Shown piece after piece: positions 1-10,842 of a DNA stretch of 64,000 nt (its first letter is position 1; the number at the start of each line of letters is the position of its first letter). Source of the stretch: Catenaria anguillulae PL171 (lineage: Eukaryota > Blastocladiomycota > Blastocladiomycetes > Blastocladiales > Catenariaceae); contig MCFL01000012.1 of assembly GCA_002102555.1 (NCBI GenBank), positions 62,001 through 126,000 on the forward strand, written 5' to 3'. The notes below the pieces were generated by a model that was not told the origin of the DNA, did not search any database, and saw nothing but the letters and a program-made list of their open reading frames with translations. The translations under genes were made by a program, and so were the position numbers.

Positions 1-1961
1 GAGCGGATCCTCGTCTTCAGGGCCATCAACATCCATTGCGTCTGCATAGCCGTCAGCCGCGTCGCCTGATGCTGCGCCTGCGTCACCAGAGGTACCATTG
101 GTCACGGCTCCCGCCGTCTGCTCGGATCCAGCGGCCACTGCCCCACCGGCCGCCGGGCCGCTTTGCGCTTGCTCCTGAGCCTGCTGTTGCTCGCCTTGCT
201 GAGCACTTTCGCCTTCTTCTTCACCTTCGCCAACAATCCGGCCACGTACTGGCGGCCAGACACCACGTAACCACGAGTGCACGCCCGCCGTTGTGATCCC
301 GTCAACAGACGACAAGGTCAAATGCGCCAGTGTACTTTGGATGCGGCGGAGGGCAAAGAGGGACTTGTCAGTCAAGTGCGCAGCAACACCGATTGCAATC
401 GCGCGCAATTGGGGCATGGATCGGGTGTACGCTTCGACATGGACGTCGGTCAAGTGCGTGCACGAATACATGAGACTCAGACCTTGGAGATTAACGAAGT
501 TGGTCAAGTGGTCGAGCGCAGAAGAGGACAGAGAATCGGCGTAGTGGAGTGCCAGGTCCTCAAGAGGATAACTTGCGGCTGTGAAAAGGGCGGTGCGAGT
601 GAGAAAGGTGAGTGGCAAGGCGAAATAGAAGGCAGTGTGAGTCAAAAGTGCTCAGGAAGGCACATACCAGCCTGAGCTTCCACAAGCGCGCGCACGCCCG
701 GTTCGGCCAACTTGGCGCAGTGCTCGAGATTCAACTTGGTCAGTTGCCGTCCATAGGCCTCAAAGAAGCGGCTCCAAGCACCATCCGTCACCAAATACGG
801 CCCCTTGAGTGTCACTTCACACAGCCCGTCCCACCCAGCGCCAATCCATGCATCAATCGTCTCGTCATTCGCCCGCCCACAAAACGCCAAGTGCAAAACG
901 CGGAGCTTTGGGCACAAAAACGACAATCGCCCGAGCACTTCGGCATCCAAACTCGTCACATCATAGAGCGTCAGCGACGTCATAAACGGGCCTGTAAACA
1001 GCGGCAAGATGCCAGCGTCCAGGCGGCGCTTCTTGCACAGAACGCGAGCGAGCTTGCGCAAAGAGCCCGCAGACAAATCGCCCAGGTCTTCGACATGATC
1101 AATCAAATCAACGAGCGCCTTGATGCACATGTCCTGCAAACTGGGAACTTGAGATTGAGCAAGGGCCAAATCTTGGTCGTCGCGAACCAGTGCGTATTCA
1201 GCCGCCGTTTCGCGAGCACGGCCAATGCGGCGCTTGGGAAGCGCAGGCACCGCGGCATCGCCGTTGGTAGCAGCGTTTCTGCGAGTGGAGCGAAGCGGCG
1301 CACGGGCCGCAGTCGTGGCGTCGTTGGCATCGACACCCGCACACGAACGGCACACGGATGCATACGCCGACTTGGTAAACTTGGTGATGGTGCGACGGCA
1401 TTTGATGCAAACGGACGAATCAGGGCGTTGCGGCTGAGAATTGCGGCCAGTGCCGCTGCCAATAAAGTCGTCGTCGTCATCGTCATCGTCCGAGGAAGTG
1501 TCGGGCTTGCGTTTGCGCGGTTTGCGCTTGGTCTTGATGCCGTTGGAAGAAGAGTCGGCGACTTGGTCGCTCGCGTTGGATGACGAGGACGAGGATACAG
1601 CTGCTCCGCGCCGCGAGCGAGAGCGAGTCGATCGAACGGCGACAACAAGGTCATCTTCAGCATCCTCTTCGTCACCATCAACGTCCATGGCATCGTCGGC
1701 TTGTGTGCCATCCGCAGTCGATGTCGCGTCCGATCCTTGGGTGTTTGCATCGGCCGTAGACGTCCCAGGCACAGAGGCGGCCCCAGCAGCGGCAGCAGCA
1801 GCCGCTTCTTCTTGGCGGCGACGGTGGCCCTGGGCGATGGCGCGAGCGGAAATGCCCTGCTCCTGCAAGAATGAGGTCAAGGCGGAAGTGGGTCCGCGAA
1901 CGGATCCCCCGCGACCACGGCCTCGGCCGCGACTGGCACCGTTGTTGTTGCTGCTGGACAT
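1..1961 (-). CDS. RAD7: RAD7-like leucine-rich DNA repair protein (3' end outside window)
   Basis: Two exons are visible: 1961-668, then an intron at 667-579 (GTATGT...CACAG), then 578 to the window edge, still open at base 1. The start at 1961 (MSSSNNN) is preferred over an upstream in-frame ATG because the RAD7-type N-terminus follows at once: an Arg/Gly-rich stretch, then VRGPTSALTSFLQEQGI. Next comes an acidic/basic low-complexity linker, a small zinc-like motif (CIKCRR...VCRSC) and leucine-rich repeats that continue through exon 2. In yeast Rad7 works with Rad16 in global-genome nucleotide excision repair; that role is carried over from the family. The C-terminal part turns Gln/Ala/Gly-rich and ends in an acidic AMDVDG stretch like one near the N-terminus. 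A generic LRR/F-box-like protein is the alternative. Confidence 0.75.
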
Positions 1962-2330
1962 GGTCAGATTAGACGGATTCTGCGGATTGCAGGAATGATA
2001 AATCAATATGCACTGCAGAACGTTGCGGTGTAACAGCGGGAGAGAGGGAGTGACTCAGTGATTTTTTGGTACAGCCCGATCTTTACTCAGTGACTCACTA
2101 GTGCTTTGGCCGTCATTTCCATCAAGCCCGTCGATATTGCAAGATATTGCACCGCTGACTGATAAAATTTGATGCATGTGCAGTGCGATAGCGAGTGTGG
2201 ATTCACAATAGACACACACAAAAAACACAGAGACGATTGAAAAATGCACAATATACTTGACTCATGACAAGATCACCACAAGAAAAGCACAAAGACACAA
2301 GTGAGACGATTTGAAAACAGCCAAAACATC

Positions 2331-3317
2331 TTACTTGCGGTGGCCGAGGACGATAGCCTTGGCCTTGCCGCGGGCCTTCTTGGCACGGTTCTTGCGTTCC
2401 TTGCGCTGCTTGCGACCAGTCTTGGCCTCCTCAGCGAGACCGAGCTATTCAAGGAAGGGCAAAGCAGTCAAGTCAGTCTCCACGTTAAAACCAGGACTAG
2501 CAGGTCAGAGTATGGGTTTTGGGACAACGTGGCGTGAATGGCATCGAGAATGATTTCCACCCACACGACGTCACCCCATGCAAATCCACTTTTTTCGTGA
2601 CACTGCAATAGCGAGTGAAACGTACGCGGACGAGGCGGTACTTGGGCTCGAACTTCTTGAGGGAGTCAATCGAGTCGTAGATCAAGGCAAAGCCAGTCGA
2701 CTTGCCGCCACCGAAGGCGGTACGGAAACCGAAGGCAACAACGAGGTCCTTCTCGACCTTGTACATCTTGGCCAACTTCTCGCGAATGGTGTCCTTGGGG
2801 ACGTTGGCAATGTTGGCGTGGAGCACATCCACAACCATCTGCTTACGCTGAAGCAGACGGTTGGTCAGGTACTTGCGAGTACGGATGGTAGCGGACGAAG
2901 CGTCGACAGCCTGTTATGTTTGGCATCGATTTGAGGGTGGGGTGGAGCAAAGGTAGGTTTTGGTGGGTTCGAGCAAAAGACGTTAGTGTCCCCCGTCAAA
3001 ATCCAAGTGCAAGTTCGGAGGTCGCGCATGGTTTCTTTCCACACCACCACCAGCGCCAGCACGAGTATCTGTCTGTTCGCTCTCTAAATGGCATCGACGA
3101 GGAATGCGTGGGATGTGGATTGCGATCCGAGTCAAAGTGTTGGTGTCATGATGGCTGATGGAATCACTCTGGCCGCCTTTGAGAGTGTGGTGGGGTTGGC
3201 GGTTCATGCGGTCGACGTTGCGTAAGACTAGTGGTGATGGTTGCGCTGGTGCTAGTGGTGGTGTGGGGAAACATTGATGTTGACACATGGACATGCATAG
3301 TTTAAGGTACTTGCCAT
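2331..3317 (-). CDS. RPS24: 40S ribosomal protein eS24 (RPS24)
   Basis: Structural component of the small ribosomal subunit. Exon 2 (2910-2626) encodes [20 protein letters not shown], then [14 protein letters not shown] and [15 protein letters not shown]. Exon 3 (2444-2331) encodes [20 protein letters not shown] and a basic tail ending GHRK. The intron between them (2625-2445) runs GTACGT...ATAG in phase 0. Exon 2 starts in phase 0 right after a CAG acceptor and lacks a start codon, so a tiny first exon is needed. The best candidate is an ATG alone at 3317-3315, followed by GCAAGT, a GC-type donor. That gives 133 aa starting [14 protein letters not shown]. An intron directly after the start codon is, from memory, known in other RPS24 genes. 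The family call is near certain; the first exon is inference. Confidence 0.93.
2911..3314 (-). other. Putative GC-AG first intron of RPS24
   Basis: A 404-nt interval between a well-placed ATG (context CCAAAATGG) and the exon 2 acceptor (CATAACAG). The base after the ATG begins GCAAGT, the usual consensus of the rare GC donor class. It is the only placement I found that gives a phase 0 start without changing exon 2. Confidence 0.5.
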
Positions 3318-3771
3318 TTTGGTTATATCCTTGAGGGAAGAGGTCGCACTCAAACTGCTTCCCACACTGGCCAGCTCGCATTCCAACTGCGCTTATGACG
3401 CCACATGAGCGTCAAGGTGGATGCGAACTGGCGAGTGCCAGATCGGCGGGCTACGCGTAAATCGAACGCGTCCATGTTCGCACCTCTGCCGATCCATTCT
3501 CACCCAACCAACGCAGTCATCGCATATTCTCTAGCCCTAGAACACATAGCCCAAGTAAAGCATTGGGAGGTGCGAATCATGTTGACGCTCCAAGTCTCTT
3601 TCTCCAATACTCCGAGGTCACTGGACGCTTTCCGCCACGCTGATGAACCAATCAATGGCCACGCCATGTGCAAGTCAACCAGGCAAACAAAAGAGTCAAA
3701 CAAGAATGTATATACATATCCCGAGAGCATCGCTCACTCGGCCAAGAAAAAAAAAACAAGGCAGAAACGGC
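3318..3771. other. Intergenic, RPS24 upstream and SET 3' side
   Basis: No supported gene. It carries the RPS24 promoter (a pyrimidine-rich CTCTTCCCTC stretch just before the ATG on the minus strand) and the 3' flank of the SET-like gene. Confidence 0.5.
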
Positions 3772-4902
3772 TTACTCGTCATCCTCCTCCATATCCTCAT
3801 CGTCCGAATCCATCTCATCAAACTGGAACCCCTCGCCGTCCTCGTCAGAATCACTGTCGCCGCCAGGGAACAAGCCGCGCGCCTTCAAGAACAACTCGAG
3901 GGCATTCGGGTACACTCGTGGGCAATGACGTTGAAGAAATCGTCGGCGCCGGCCTCTTGCGAGTTGACAAAGAAATGGAAGAAGCCGTCGTACTCGGCAG
4001 CACGCTTCTTCTTGTTTGCGGGCTCGTTGGTCGAAGCAGCAGTGAAGTTCTTGCCCTTCTTCCACTGGATGGGCGTCACCTTGACGGTCGCTTCTTGCTC
4101 GTTGGACGCAGTCACGTTGACCGTGATGGTGTTGCCAGACAAGAAATCGTTGGGAGCAAACGTGAACTTGATCTGGTACGTGGCCGGGTTCTGCTCGTTG
4201 TACTTAACCGTAATGTCTTCAAGCGCGGAAAGGAGCACCAAGTCGTTCTCGTTGTCGATCATGGACTCGAGGTCCTCATTCTCGGAGATGACAAAGCCCC
4301 AGAACTTGTCAAGCTGTGAGAATGAATGAAAAGAAGATGGGCAGGTTGGTGAGATGCGAAATGCCGGATCGCGAAGAAACAGGGGGGAAAACAAACGGAC
4401 CTTGGCAATCGCCTTCTTGCGCTCCTCGTACAAGGCCATGCGCTTCGGGATGTACTTTGCCACAACCTTGAGCGTCGCCTCAACCGATTCCGTCTCCTCG
4501 GCGTCCTTGAGTTCCTCCAACTGGCCGCCAATCTCGATCATGGCGTTGAGCGCCTCGACGTCAAGCTCAATGCCCTCTCATCCTCGTCCTCGTCATCCGA
4601 ACCGGCTCCTCATCGTCCTCGCCTTCGGACGCAGACACGGCCTTGGGCTCAGGTTCGGGCTTCTTGGGCTCAACCTTTGCCTTCTTGGCAGGCGGAGCAG
4701 ACGCTGCTGCGGGCTTGGCAGCGGGCTTTTGCTTGGGCTGGGGGCTGCAGCAGCGGTGGGCGTTTGCTTCTTGGGCTCTTGCTTCTTCGGGGCAGCGGCC
4801 GCAGGCTTGGCTTCCTGCTTCTTGGCGCAGTAGCCGTAGGCTTGGCAGCGGGGGCGGCGGCGGCGGCGGGGCAGCGGACTTGTTCTTGTTCTTCTTGCCC
4901 AT
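3772..4902 (-). CDS. SET/NAP-family histone chaperone, reading frame disturbed
   Basis: Nucleosome assembly protein of the SET/TAF-I type, which binds core histones in the nucleus. From 4560 downward come a dimerisation helix (LEELKDAEETESVEATLKVV), KRMALYEERKKAIAK, DKFWGFVIS and the earmuff domain with KVTPIQWKKGK and FFHFFVNSQEAGADDFF. A strongly acidic tail (DSDDEDMEEDDE) ends at 3772. An intron at 4400-4314 (GTCCGT...CACAG, 87 nt) has no stop. The reading changes frame between IAHE and YPNALELF near 3918. It changes again several times in the Lys/Pro/Ala-rich N-terminus (4560-4900), where plausible pieces lie in all three frames. This is either a decaying copy or, more likely, base-count errors in a repetitive stretch. 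The start at 4902 (MGKKNKNKS) is likely. Family call is firm, exact protein is not. Confidence 0.8.
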
Positions 4903-5477
4903 GGTGACGGATGAGTGGATTTTGAGGTGAGGAATACGTTACGTGGTGCTCGTGATACAAAGTTCTATCTGCACGAGTCTCGACGCGACGTGGTGTGTGG
5001 TGTGATCCGACAGGTTGCTCGTTGTGGTGCATTCGCGCACTGGCCGCGTACACGTGATAGGTAACTGGCGATCCAGCGCGGAGCAAAATCTTGGCCTTTG
5101 CCCTGATTGAATATACAAACTCTGGCACGGCATGATTCTGTTTGCTCGTGTGTGGGACGAAGCGGCAAATCCATGAATGTTATTCTGAGCAATACAGTCG
5201 GCAGCTCGTTCCTCAGCTGCTATGTGGATGCGCGTGTGTGGCTCGAGGATCGAACGAAACTGATGGGGAGTATATGGTACAGAGTACAGCGGGAATGAAA
5301 GGGAAAGTAAAGAAACATGACGAAAGTGCGAACAATGTGAGGGAATAGTGTAAAAAGGAAAAAAATAAAAACGGATCAACGCCGCAGAAAACAAACTCGT
5401 TGAATGTATCGAAGTTGACAAAAGCAAAATGTGCTGTGGGCAAAAAGAAAGGAGCCAAACCCAGGGAGCCCAACATG
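4903..5477. other. Intergenic spacer
   Basis: About 575 bases between two minus-strand genes, holding the SET-like promoter and the MARVEL-like 3' end. Long open frames here have no recognisable protein and I treat them as chance. Confidence 0.5.
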
Positions 5478-6772
5478 TCACAAAAAGAACAACTCCCTTG
5501 CAGCCCTCTCCTTGCGCCACGCATTCAACCCGCGAATCGCACTCCACAAGAACAAGATGGCATTTGCATACCCAAACGCCCACGACACGTTCCACGGCAA
5601 GCAATCCACATTCAACAGTCGCTGCTGCTCCTCGGGGCTTTTGCTCGCAAATAACTTTGCCTCGGGCGTGTTGCCGAGCCGAAACAAGAATTTGGGCATG
5701 ACCCGTTGGCGGCTTGCCAGCTCGCAGAGAGCGCCCACAGGGCAAAATAGATGGCGTCAAGGGCGAGTTCAACGGCAGAGTAGTGACCCTCTTCTGAGGG
5801 GCGGATGCCGACCGCTTTTGGGAACAGGTGGTTGAAGAGGTGCGTGAGGGTGAGGACGACAGACGTGACGCAAGTCAGGGACGCGAGGTTGATGCCCGAG
5901 ACGCCAATTGAGGTGGATCTAGTTTGATGGTTCGGCGAAAACAACAACAATGTGTCAAATCCGGGAAATGCAGAGCGCACGGAACGGGCACGCAAGACGA
6001 CGTACGTGTAATTCACGCCAAACGTGGCCGTGTAGAGGGCGACCACGGCCATAAACGACACAATAAACTGCGTCACCCGCAACAAAAACCTCGGGGTCTT
6101 GACCGTGACCCATCGGCTGCGGTACTGTGTGCGTTGTGTTGACAAGAACATGTGCGTCTTGTCGCGCAACACTTTACCGATTCGCGCGGCATTGTAAGGT
6201 GCGCTGTGCAGGAGTGGTAATGATGGCGCAGATGTAGAAGGAAGCTGCTGTGTCGTGGGAGCAGACGTGGGATCCACCGTGACAACGTCTCCGTTGGGTG
6301 ACTGCATGGCACTGCTTGGGGAATCAGCCACATCACCTGATTGTGACATGTCTGAAGCGGGTGCGGGAGCGGGCCGGTGGCGGCCGGTTGCACGACGGGC
6401 GAGAGAAACGAGACTGGCGGTGCGGGAATGCCGGGTCTTGGTGTGTGTTGGGCTCGCGGGCGCGACCGGCGATGTAGGAGTGGTTGGTACAGTCGGGTCG
6501 GTAAGCGAGCGTGCTGGTGGGTCGGGTCCAGATCGATTGAGTGGCAAGAGGCGTGCGGGAACCGCGGCGCGTTGGATCCCAGAATGGTTGGGCGAGCTTG
6601 GCGTCACAGTAGCATCAGAGACGGGTGGCGGTGGAGATTGTAAGGTGGATGGTCCAGTGTCCGAATTGAGGTTGGGCAGGGGCGTTGCGGCGCTACTGGG
6701 GACGTTTCCGGCAGCTGCGACAAGTGTGGTTGGAAGCGGGGCCGCTTGGGGCTGTTGGCTTGGGTGTGCCAT
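5478..6772 (-). CDS. MARVEL-like four-helix membrane protein
   Basis: The N-terminal half (about 180 aa from 6772) is Pro/Ser/Thr/Ala-rich and cytosolic-looking. Four hydrophobic segments follow: RVTQFIVSFMAVVALYTATF, then GVSGINLASLTCVTSVVLTL, YSAVELALDAIYFALWAL, and WAFGYANAILFLWSAI near the C-terminus, with a conserved-looking Cys-Leu-Pro-Trp just before the last. This topology fits fungal MARVEL-type proteins; the function is unknown. An intron at 6005-5919 (GTACGT...ACTAG, 87 nt) joins GVNYT to STSIGV. Between helices 3 and 4 (about 5690-5735) the sensible protein switches frame, and the coding length is one base short of a multiple of three. A one-base deletion is the simplest reading. 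Confidence 0.6.
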
Positions 6773-7457
6773 GGTAAAACAACAGCACAGTGTCCCTCGA
6801 CGATCCGATACTCACTGGCAGAGTGCAGACAAGACAAGGTGCGATGCAGGCAAGCGAGCCAGTCAAGCAAGTCAAGTTCTGCGCTTTGCTTATTGGCTTG
6901 GCACCTGGCAAGTGGCAAGGAAAACGTGTTTGGCTGATTTCGGGACAGGAAAGACAGGCGGAAATCCCCAAGGGAAGGACCAGATTGCCAGATTGCGGGA
7001 AGGCACTTGGTTTGGCAGCAGCAACGTTGAATGATAATAATTCACAGTGTCATTCGCCTTGATTCATTTCTGTTTGCATCCTTGGAGCTGTACTGACATA
7101 TGTAAATTACCATTGCAAGAGTAGGAGAAGCCTTTTGCGCAGCATGCGAAACCCCCTCTGCCCCCGCAGCCCCCGCATGCCTTGTCGGCGGTTACAGAAG
7201 CACTTGATGTCACGTGACTGCGGCGCCCCCGGCTCTGTCCGATATCGATGGGAAAAGCAGACATGATTGCATCATCGGATCGGATCGGGGATCAAGGGCG
7301 GGCAACACGACTTGACTCGACCCAGCAATCAACGTCAACAAAAGCACTCCTCTCCTCTCCCGCACCGCCGTTGCCTTGACCTGCATCGCATCGCATCGTT
7401 GTCTCGTCGTCGCCAGTTGTGTTCCTCCCCCCTTGCATTACCCCACCCACCGTCACC
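6773..7457. other. Divergent promoter region
   Basis: 685 bases between two genes transcribed away from each other. It holds both 5' flanks and no supported gene. Confidence 0.5.
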
Positions 7458-8577
7458 ATGTACTCGCCATCTGCCTCGGCCGTTGAGTCGCTCCGCACCG
7501 CCGTTGTCCCCATGGACAAGATCCGTGCCAACTCGCCCGCTGCCCCCGCTGCCGCCAAGCCCTCGGGTATCGATCTCTACGCCCGCTTCGCCTTTGCCGG
7601 TGCCGTGTGCTGCTCCGTGACCCATGCTGCCCTCACCCCTGGTATGCTGCCCCTTGTCCCGCCAAGCAAGCATGCACCTCGTTGTCACCGATCTTGAGCT
7701 CACAATTCTCCTTCGCTTTCTTTTTTTTTTTTCTCGATTACATCCAACAGTCGATGTCGTGAAGACCCGCATGCAGTTGTCGCCCGAGGTGTACAACCGT
7801 GGCATGATCGCTGCCTTCCGCCAAATCTCTGCTGCTGAGGGTGCTGGTGCCCTCTTGACCGGTTTCGGCCCGACCGCTGCTGGCTACTTTGTGCAGGGTG
7901 CCTTCAAGTTTGGCGGTTACGAGTTCTGGAAGAAGCAGTTCATTGAGGCAATTGGCGTCGAGAACGCCCCCGCCTACCGTATCCCGATCTACTTGGCCTC
8001 GTCTGCCCTTGCCGAGTTTGTCGCCGATATTGCTCTCTGCCCCCTTGAGGCGACTCGTATCCGTCTCGTGTCGCAGCCCTCGTTCGCCTCTGGTTTGCTT
8101 GGTGGCTTCACCCGCCTTTTGCGCGAGGAGGGTGTGATCCGCGGCTTCTACTCTGGTTTCGGCCCAATTCTCCTCAAGCAGGTGCCCTACACCATGGCCA
8201 AGTTTGCCGTGTACGAGGTGGCTGCCGAGAACATTTACAAGATGATCCCGACCCCCAAGGAGCAGCTCCCCTCGTCCACCATCACCGCCGTCAACTTGGG
8301 CTCTGGTCTTATTTCCGGTATTGCTGCTGCCATCATCTCGCAGCCCGCCGACACCTTGTTGTCCAAGATCAACAAGCAAAAGGGTGCCGAGGGCGAGTCC
8401 ATCACCTCCCGGTTGGTCAAGTTGTCCAAGGAGCTCGGCGTCCGCGGCTTGTTCCTCGGCATGGGTGCCCGTATCGTCATGGTCGGTACTTTGACCGCCG
8501 GTCAGTTTGCCATCAACGGTGACGTCAAGCGCATGCTCGGCGCCACGGGCGGTTACGAGATTGCCAAGGCCAAGTAA
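7458..8577 (+). CDS. MIR1: Mitochondrial phosphate carrier
   Basis: Inner-membrane SLC25 carrier that imports phosphate for ATP synthesis. The 336-aa product has the threefold carrier structure: repeat 1 with [13 protein letters not shown], repeat 2 with [14 protein letters not shown], and repeat 3 with [14 protein letters not shown]. The PiC-type stretches [21 protein letters not shown] and [21 protein letters not shown] are present. An intron at 7642-7750 (GTATGC...AACAG, 109 nt, phase 1) splits the first signature after ALTP. The start at 7458 has a good context (CACCATG) and gives a 40-residue N-terminal extension. No damage is seen. Phosphate carrier rather than another SLC25 member is well supported. 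Confidence 0.95.
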
Positions 8578-9872
8578 GGGTGCTTTGCGTGTCCACTTGT
8601 TGCTTGCTTGTGGGTGTGGAATGTGGAAGGATTGTGCCTCTTTATTTCTTGCCTGTCTTTTCGTATTGTTTTCCTTTCACGGTATATCTTTTTCTCGTAC
8701 ATGACTCGTATCTCTTCCTTATTGTTTTCCCCATCGTTGCCCCATGCTGCCATATACACTTCGACTAGTGCCCAGCATCTCTCCTTTATGCACCTGTAGT
8801 ATCTGAGCGGTGCAGGCAGCGGCACGCTTTCGATTTCATCGTGCACACAAGCCGACCCTCCTCGAACGCAGCATCAAGATCATGAGCGACTCTGTCCACA
8901 AGTTTGGATGTGTAATTTTCTTGTGTCGCTATGAAGCCGGCCGTGCACCATGATTCACGACTTGATCTTCAAGATACGTTTCACAGAGGAATGTATTATG
9001 AGCACCTGCCGTAGTCATCATGACGTTGGACAACATGAAATCGTTGCTTTCCGTCTGCACGCACTCGAATTCGAGCCGCGAATTGCTCTCCTGTCACTTC
9101 TTGCCCGTTCATTGGGTCACGGCTCTGATATTCTTATTTGGGATGCCGGTCCACCATGGACTATCTCACTCGCTGTGACTCGGGCTGGAGACGTAGGTGG
9201 AGGAAGGTTGGCCTCGGCTGCGCACGTTGTGGCGTTGAGGGGTATACAAAAACGGCTTTCGTAGCTCTTGATGGGTTCCGATCCTTCTATTTGGCTTTTC
9301 TGGACGCTGCGATCACTTCATTCATGTGCCTGTTCAACCCAGCTTCTGGCCGGTCGTGAAGTGCATCGCAATTTCGCGTTGAATTCGGATTTCAATAAAT
9401 TGTCTTCGGGCACGTGCCCACCACCACCGACACCGCGCTATTCTCGGCCTGAATGCATGCAGCTTCTGCCAGTTGCGACGATGCATATTCAATCTTGCCT
9501 ACGTGGCGCTGACGCGCGGATGTACAGATGTGCTATCCCTCAGGCCTCGGTGAATGATTCGTGCAGCTGCAATTTCTTGGTAATAACCTACAGGATATTG
9601 GCCTCGCCGCTCCGCAACTCGCGCCGGCTGACACAGGCGCTTGCTGCGTCGCGGCTTCGGCCTGTCCAACTGGCGTGAGAAAACTGCGCTTGCAGGCGGC
9701 TGTTGCCTGCGCTTGCAGGCGGCGCTTGCAGGCAGCCACAGGAAGTTGCACTCAAGTGCATAACCAATTGTACAAGATTGTATCAGCAGCTGCTCGATCA
9801 GAGTACTGAAATGGGTTAGCTCGCATCGAGGAGACGGTGAAAGATTGAAAAAACCGACGCGTCTTCTCACAT
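8578..9872. other. Long intergenic region
   Basis: No coding region I can support. Open frames near 8950-9680 look random, with no family resemblance, no splice logic and no codon-use signal. A short GC-rich direct repeat lies at 9686-9736. Confidence 0.45.
9686..9736. repeat. Short direct repeat, GCTTGCAGGC x3
   Basis: Three near-regular copies of GCTTGCAGGC within about 50 bases, two of them in adjacent GCGCTTGCAGGCGGC units, lying some 700 bases upstream of the secreted protein gene at 10418. Confidence 0.6.
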
Positions 9873-9904
9873 CACCGCACGCATGGACGCGGAATGTGAG
9901 ACAT
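9873..9904 (+). promoter_or_regulatory. Distal upstream element shared by the secreted-peptide genes
   Basis: CACCGCACGCATG...CGCG followed by GTGAGACAT, about 540 bases before the start at 10418. A closely related element lies 500-590 bases before the two paralogues, at 53625-53669 (minus) and 54676-54721 (plus). The sharing is seen directly; a regulatory role is inference. Confidence 0.45.
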
Positions 9905-10283
9905 GAGCGAATCCCCATTCTCTCACCGCCGCACAAGCGCATCTTCCCAACCAGCTTTATCCAATTCGAATAATGGGCGGTCGCTGCAGATGCAACGTGA
10001 CCCAATGCGACCTCGTGACCGAGGATTTCCTCACACCCACACAGCTTTCCCAAGCAACTGGCGACTGGCTGGCCACAAATGATCTGACAAATTGCTTGCA
10101 TGCAGGACTGTCGTTGCACCAAGTCCACCGCCGTCGCAATACATCAGGAATGCAAAAGCGCAGCCCTTGTCGAAGCGCAGCACATTGGGTGATATTGGCT
10201 ACACCCTGCTCTCCTCGCTTGCCATCCCCAACGAAAATGGGCCTGAGAGAACGAATGAGAGGCTGAAATGAGAGACCGAGGGG

Positions 10284-10289
10284 TATAAA
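10284..10289 (+). promoter_or_regulatory. TATA box of secreted cysteine-rich gene A
   Basis: GGGTATAAA-type box 134 bases before the start codon, followed by a CGCCCGCC(A/G) stretch. Both paralogues have the same arrangement. Confidence 0.65.
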
Positions 10290-10417
10290 TTCGACCAATC
10301 GCCCGCCAACCATCTCCTTCTTACCGAGTGCTCCTCATCATCTCACGTCCCCCAGTCAGCCAGTTCCCCGGCCTCCATTCCTCCCATCCCTCCCATTCAC
10401 ACTTTTGACTGTTCACA

Positions 10418-10842
10418 ATGAAGACCACCTCGTTCCTCGCTGTCGCCCTCGTTGCTCTTGGCATGTCAGCTCAAGCGTCGCCCACTCCTGTCAACGATGG
10501 TACCATCCCGTACATCCGCTTCAGAACCTGACCGTACATGTATCTCACCCCGACCTGGCCATGCTAATTACAGCCACGACCTCTGGCTCGGCCACGATTG
10601 AACGCGTCGACCCCGGGTGCTACTACAACTGCAGGAAGCAAGGTCACGTCGACTGTGACTGGCTTTGCAACGTTCCCAGTCCCGACATTCCCATGGCCGC
10701 TGCGCCCGCCAAGCCGGCACTTGCAAAGCGCGACTATCAGTGCTACATTGGATGCACGTCAGGGTGCTACGGCGATAACAAGTGTATGGACCGTTGCGCT
10801 CGGCAGTGTGTTGGATCGGGTCGTCCGCCCAGGAAACAGTAA
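10418..10842 (+). CDS. Small secreted cysteine-rich protein A (twin CX3C hairpins)
   Basis: Exon 1 (10418-10499) encodes a signal peptide (MKTTSFLAVALVALGMSAQA) ending in ASPTPVNDG. A 74-nt intron (10500-10573, GTACC...TACAG, CTAAT near the end) follows. Exon 2 (10574-10842) encodes two cysteine modules. Module 1 is C-x3-C-x7-C-x3-C, module 2 is C-x3-C-x3-C-x5-C-x3-C-x3-C. They are separated by PDIPMAA and a Lys-Arg site (LAKR), as used by Kex2-like proteases. The end is GRPPRKQ. The CX3C spacing suggests disulfide-linked helical hairpins. There are two paralogues at 52719 and 55267; this copy is the most diverged. I do not know the function; secretion and processing are inferred from sequence. 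Confidence 0.85.

Noticed and set aside
2983-3381. Open minus frame starting MRAGQCGKQ, reminiscent of tubulin QAGQCGNQ
   Set aside because: The match covers only a few residues, then becomes random sequence. It overlaps the proposed RPS24 first intron and start codon.
4939-5772. 277-residue open frame on the minus strand
   Set aside because: It overlaps the MARVEL-like 3' end in another frame and its translation has no domain or sensible composition.
7064-7264. Short minus frame with CGGCGGRGGFACCAK, a cysteine/glycine-rich possible peptide
   Set aside because: No signal peptide, no paralogue, no clear promoter, and it lies in a divergent promoter region.
8950-9678. Several overlapping open frames on the plus strand
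   Set aside because: No family resemblance, and they sit in a repeat-bearing intergenic region.
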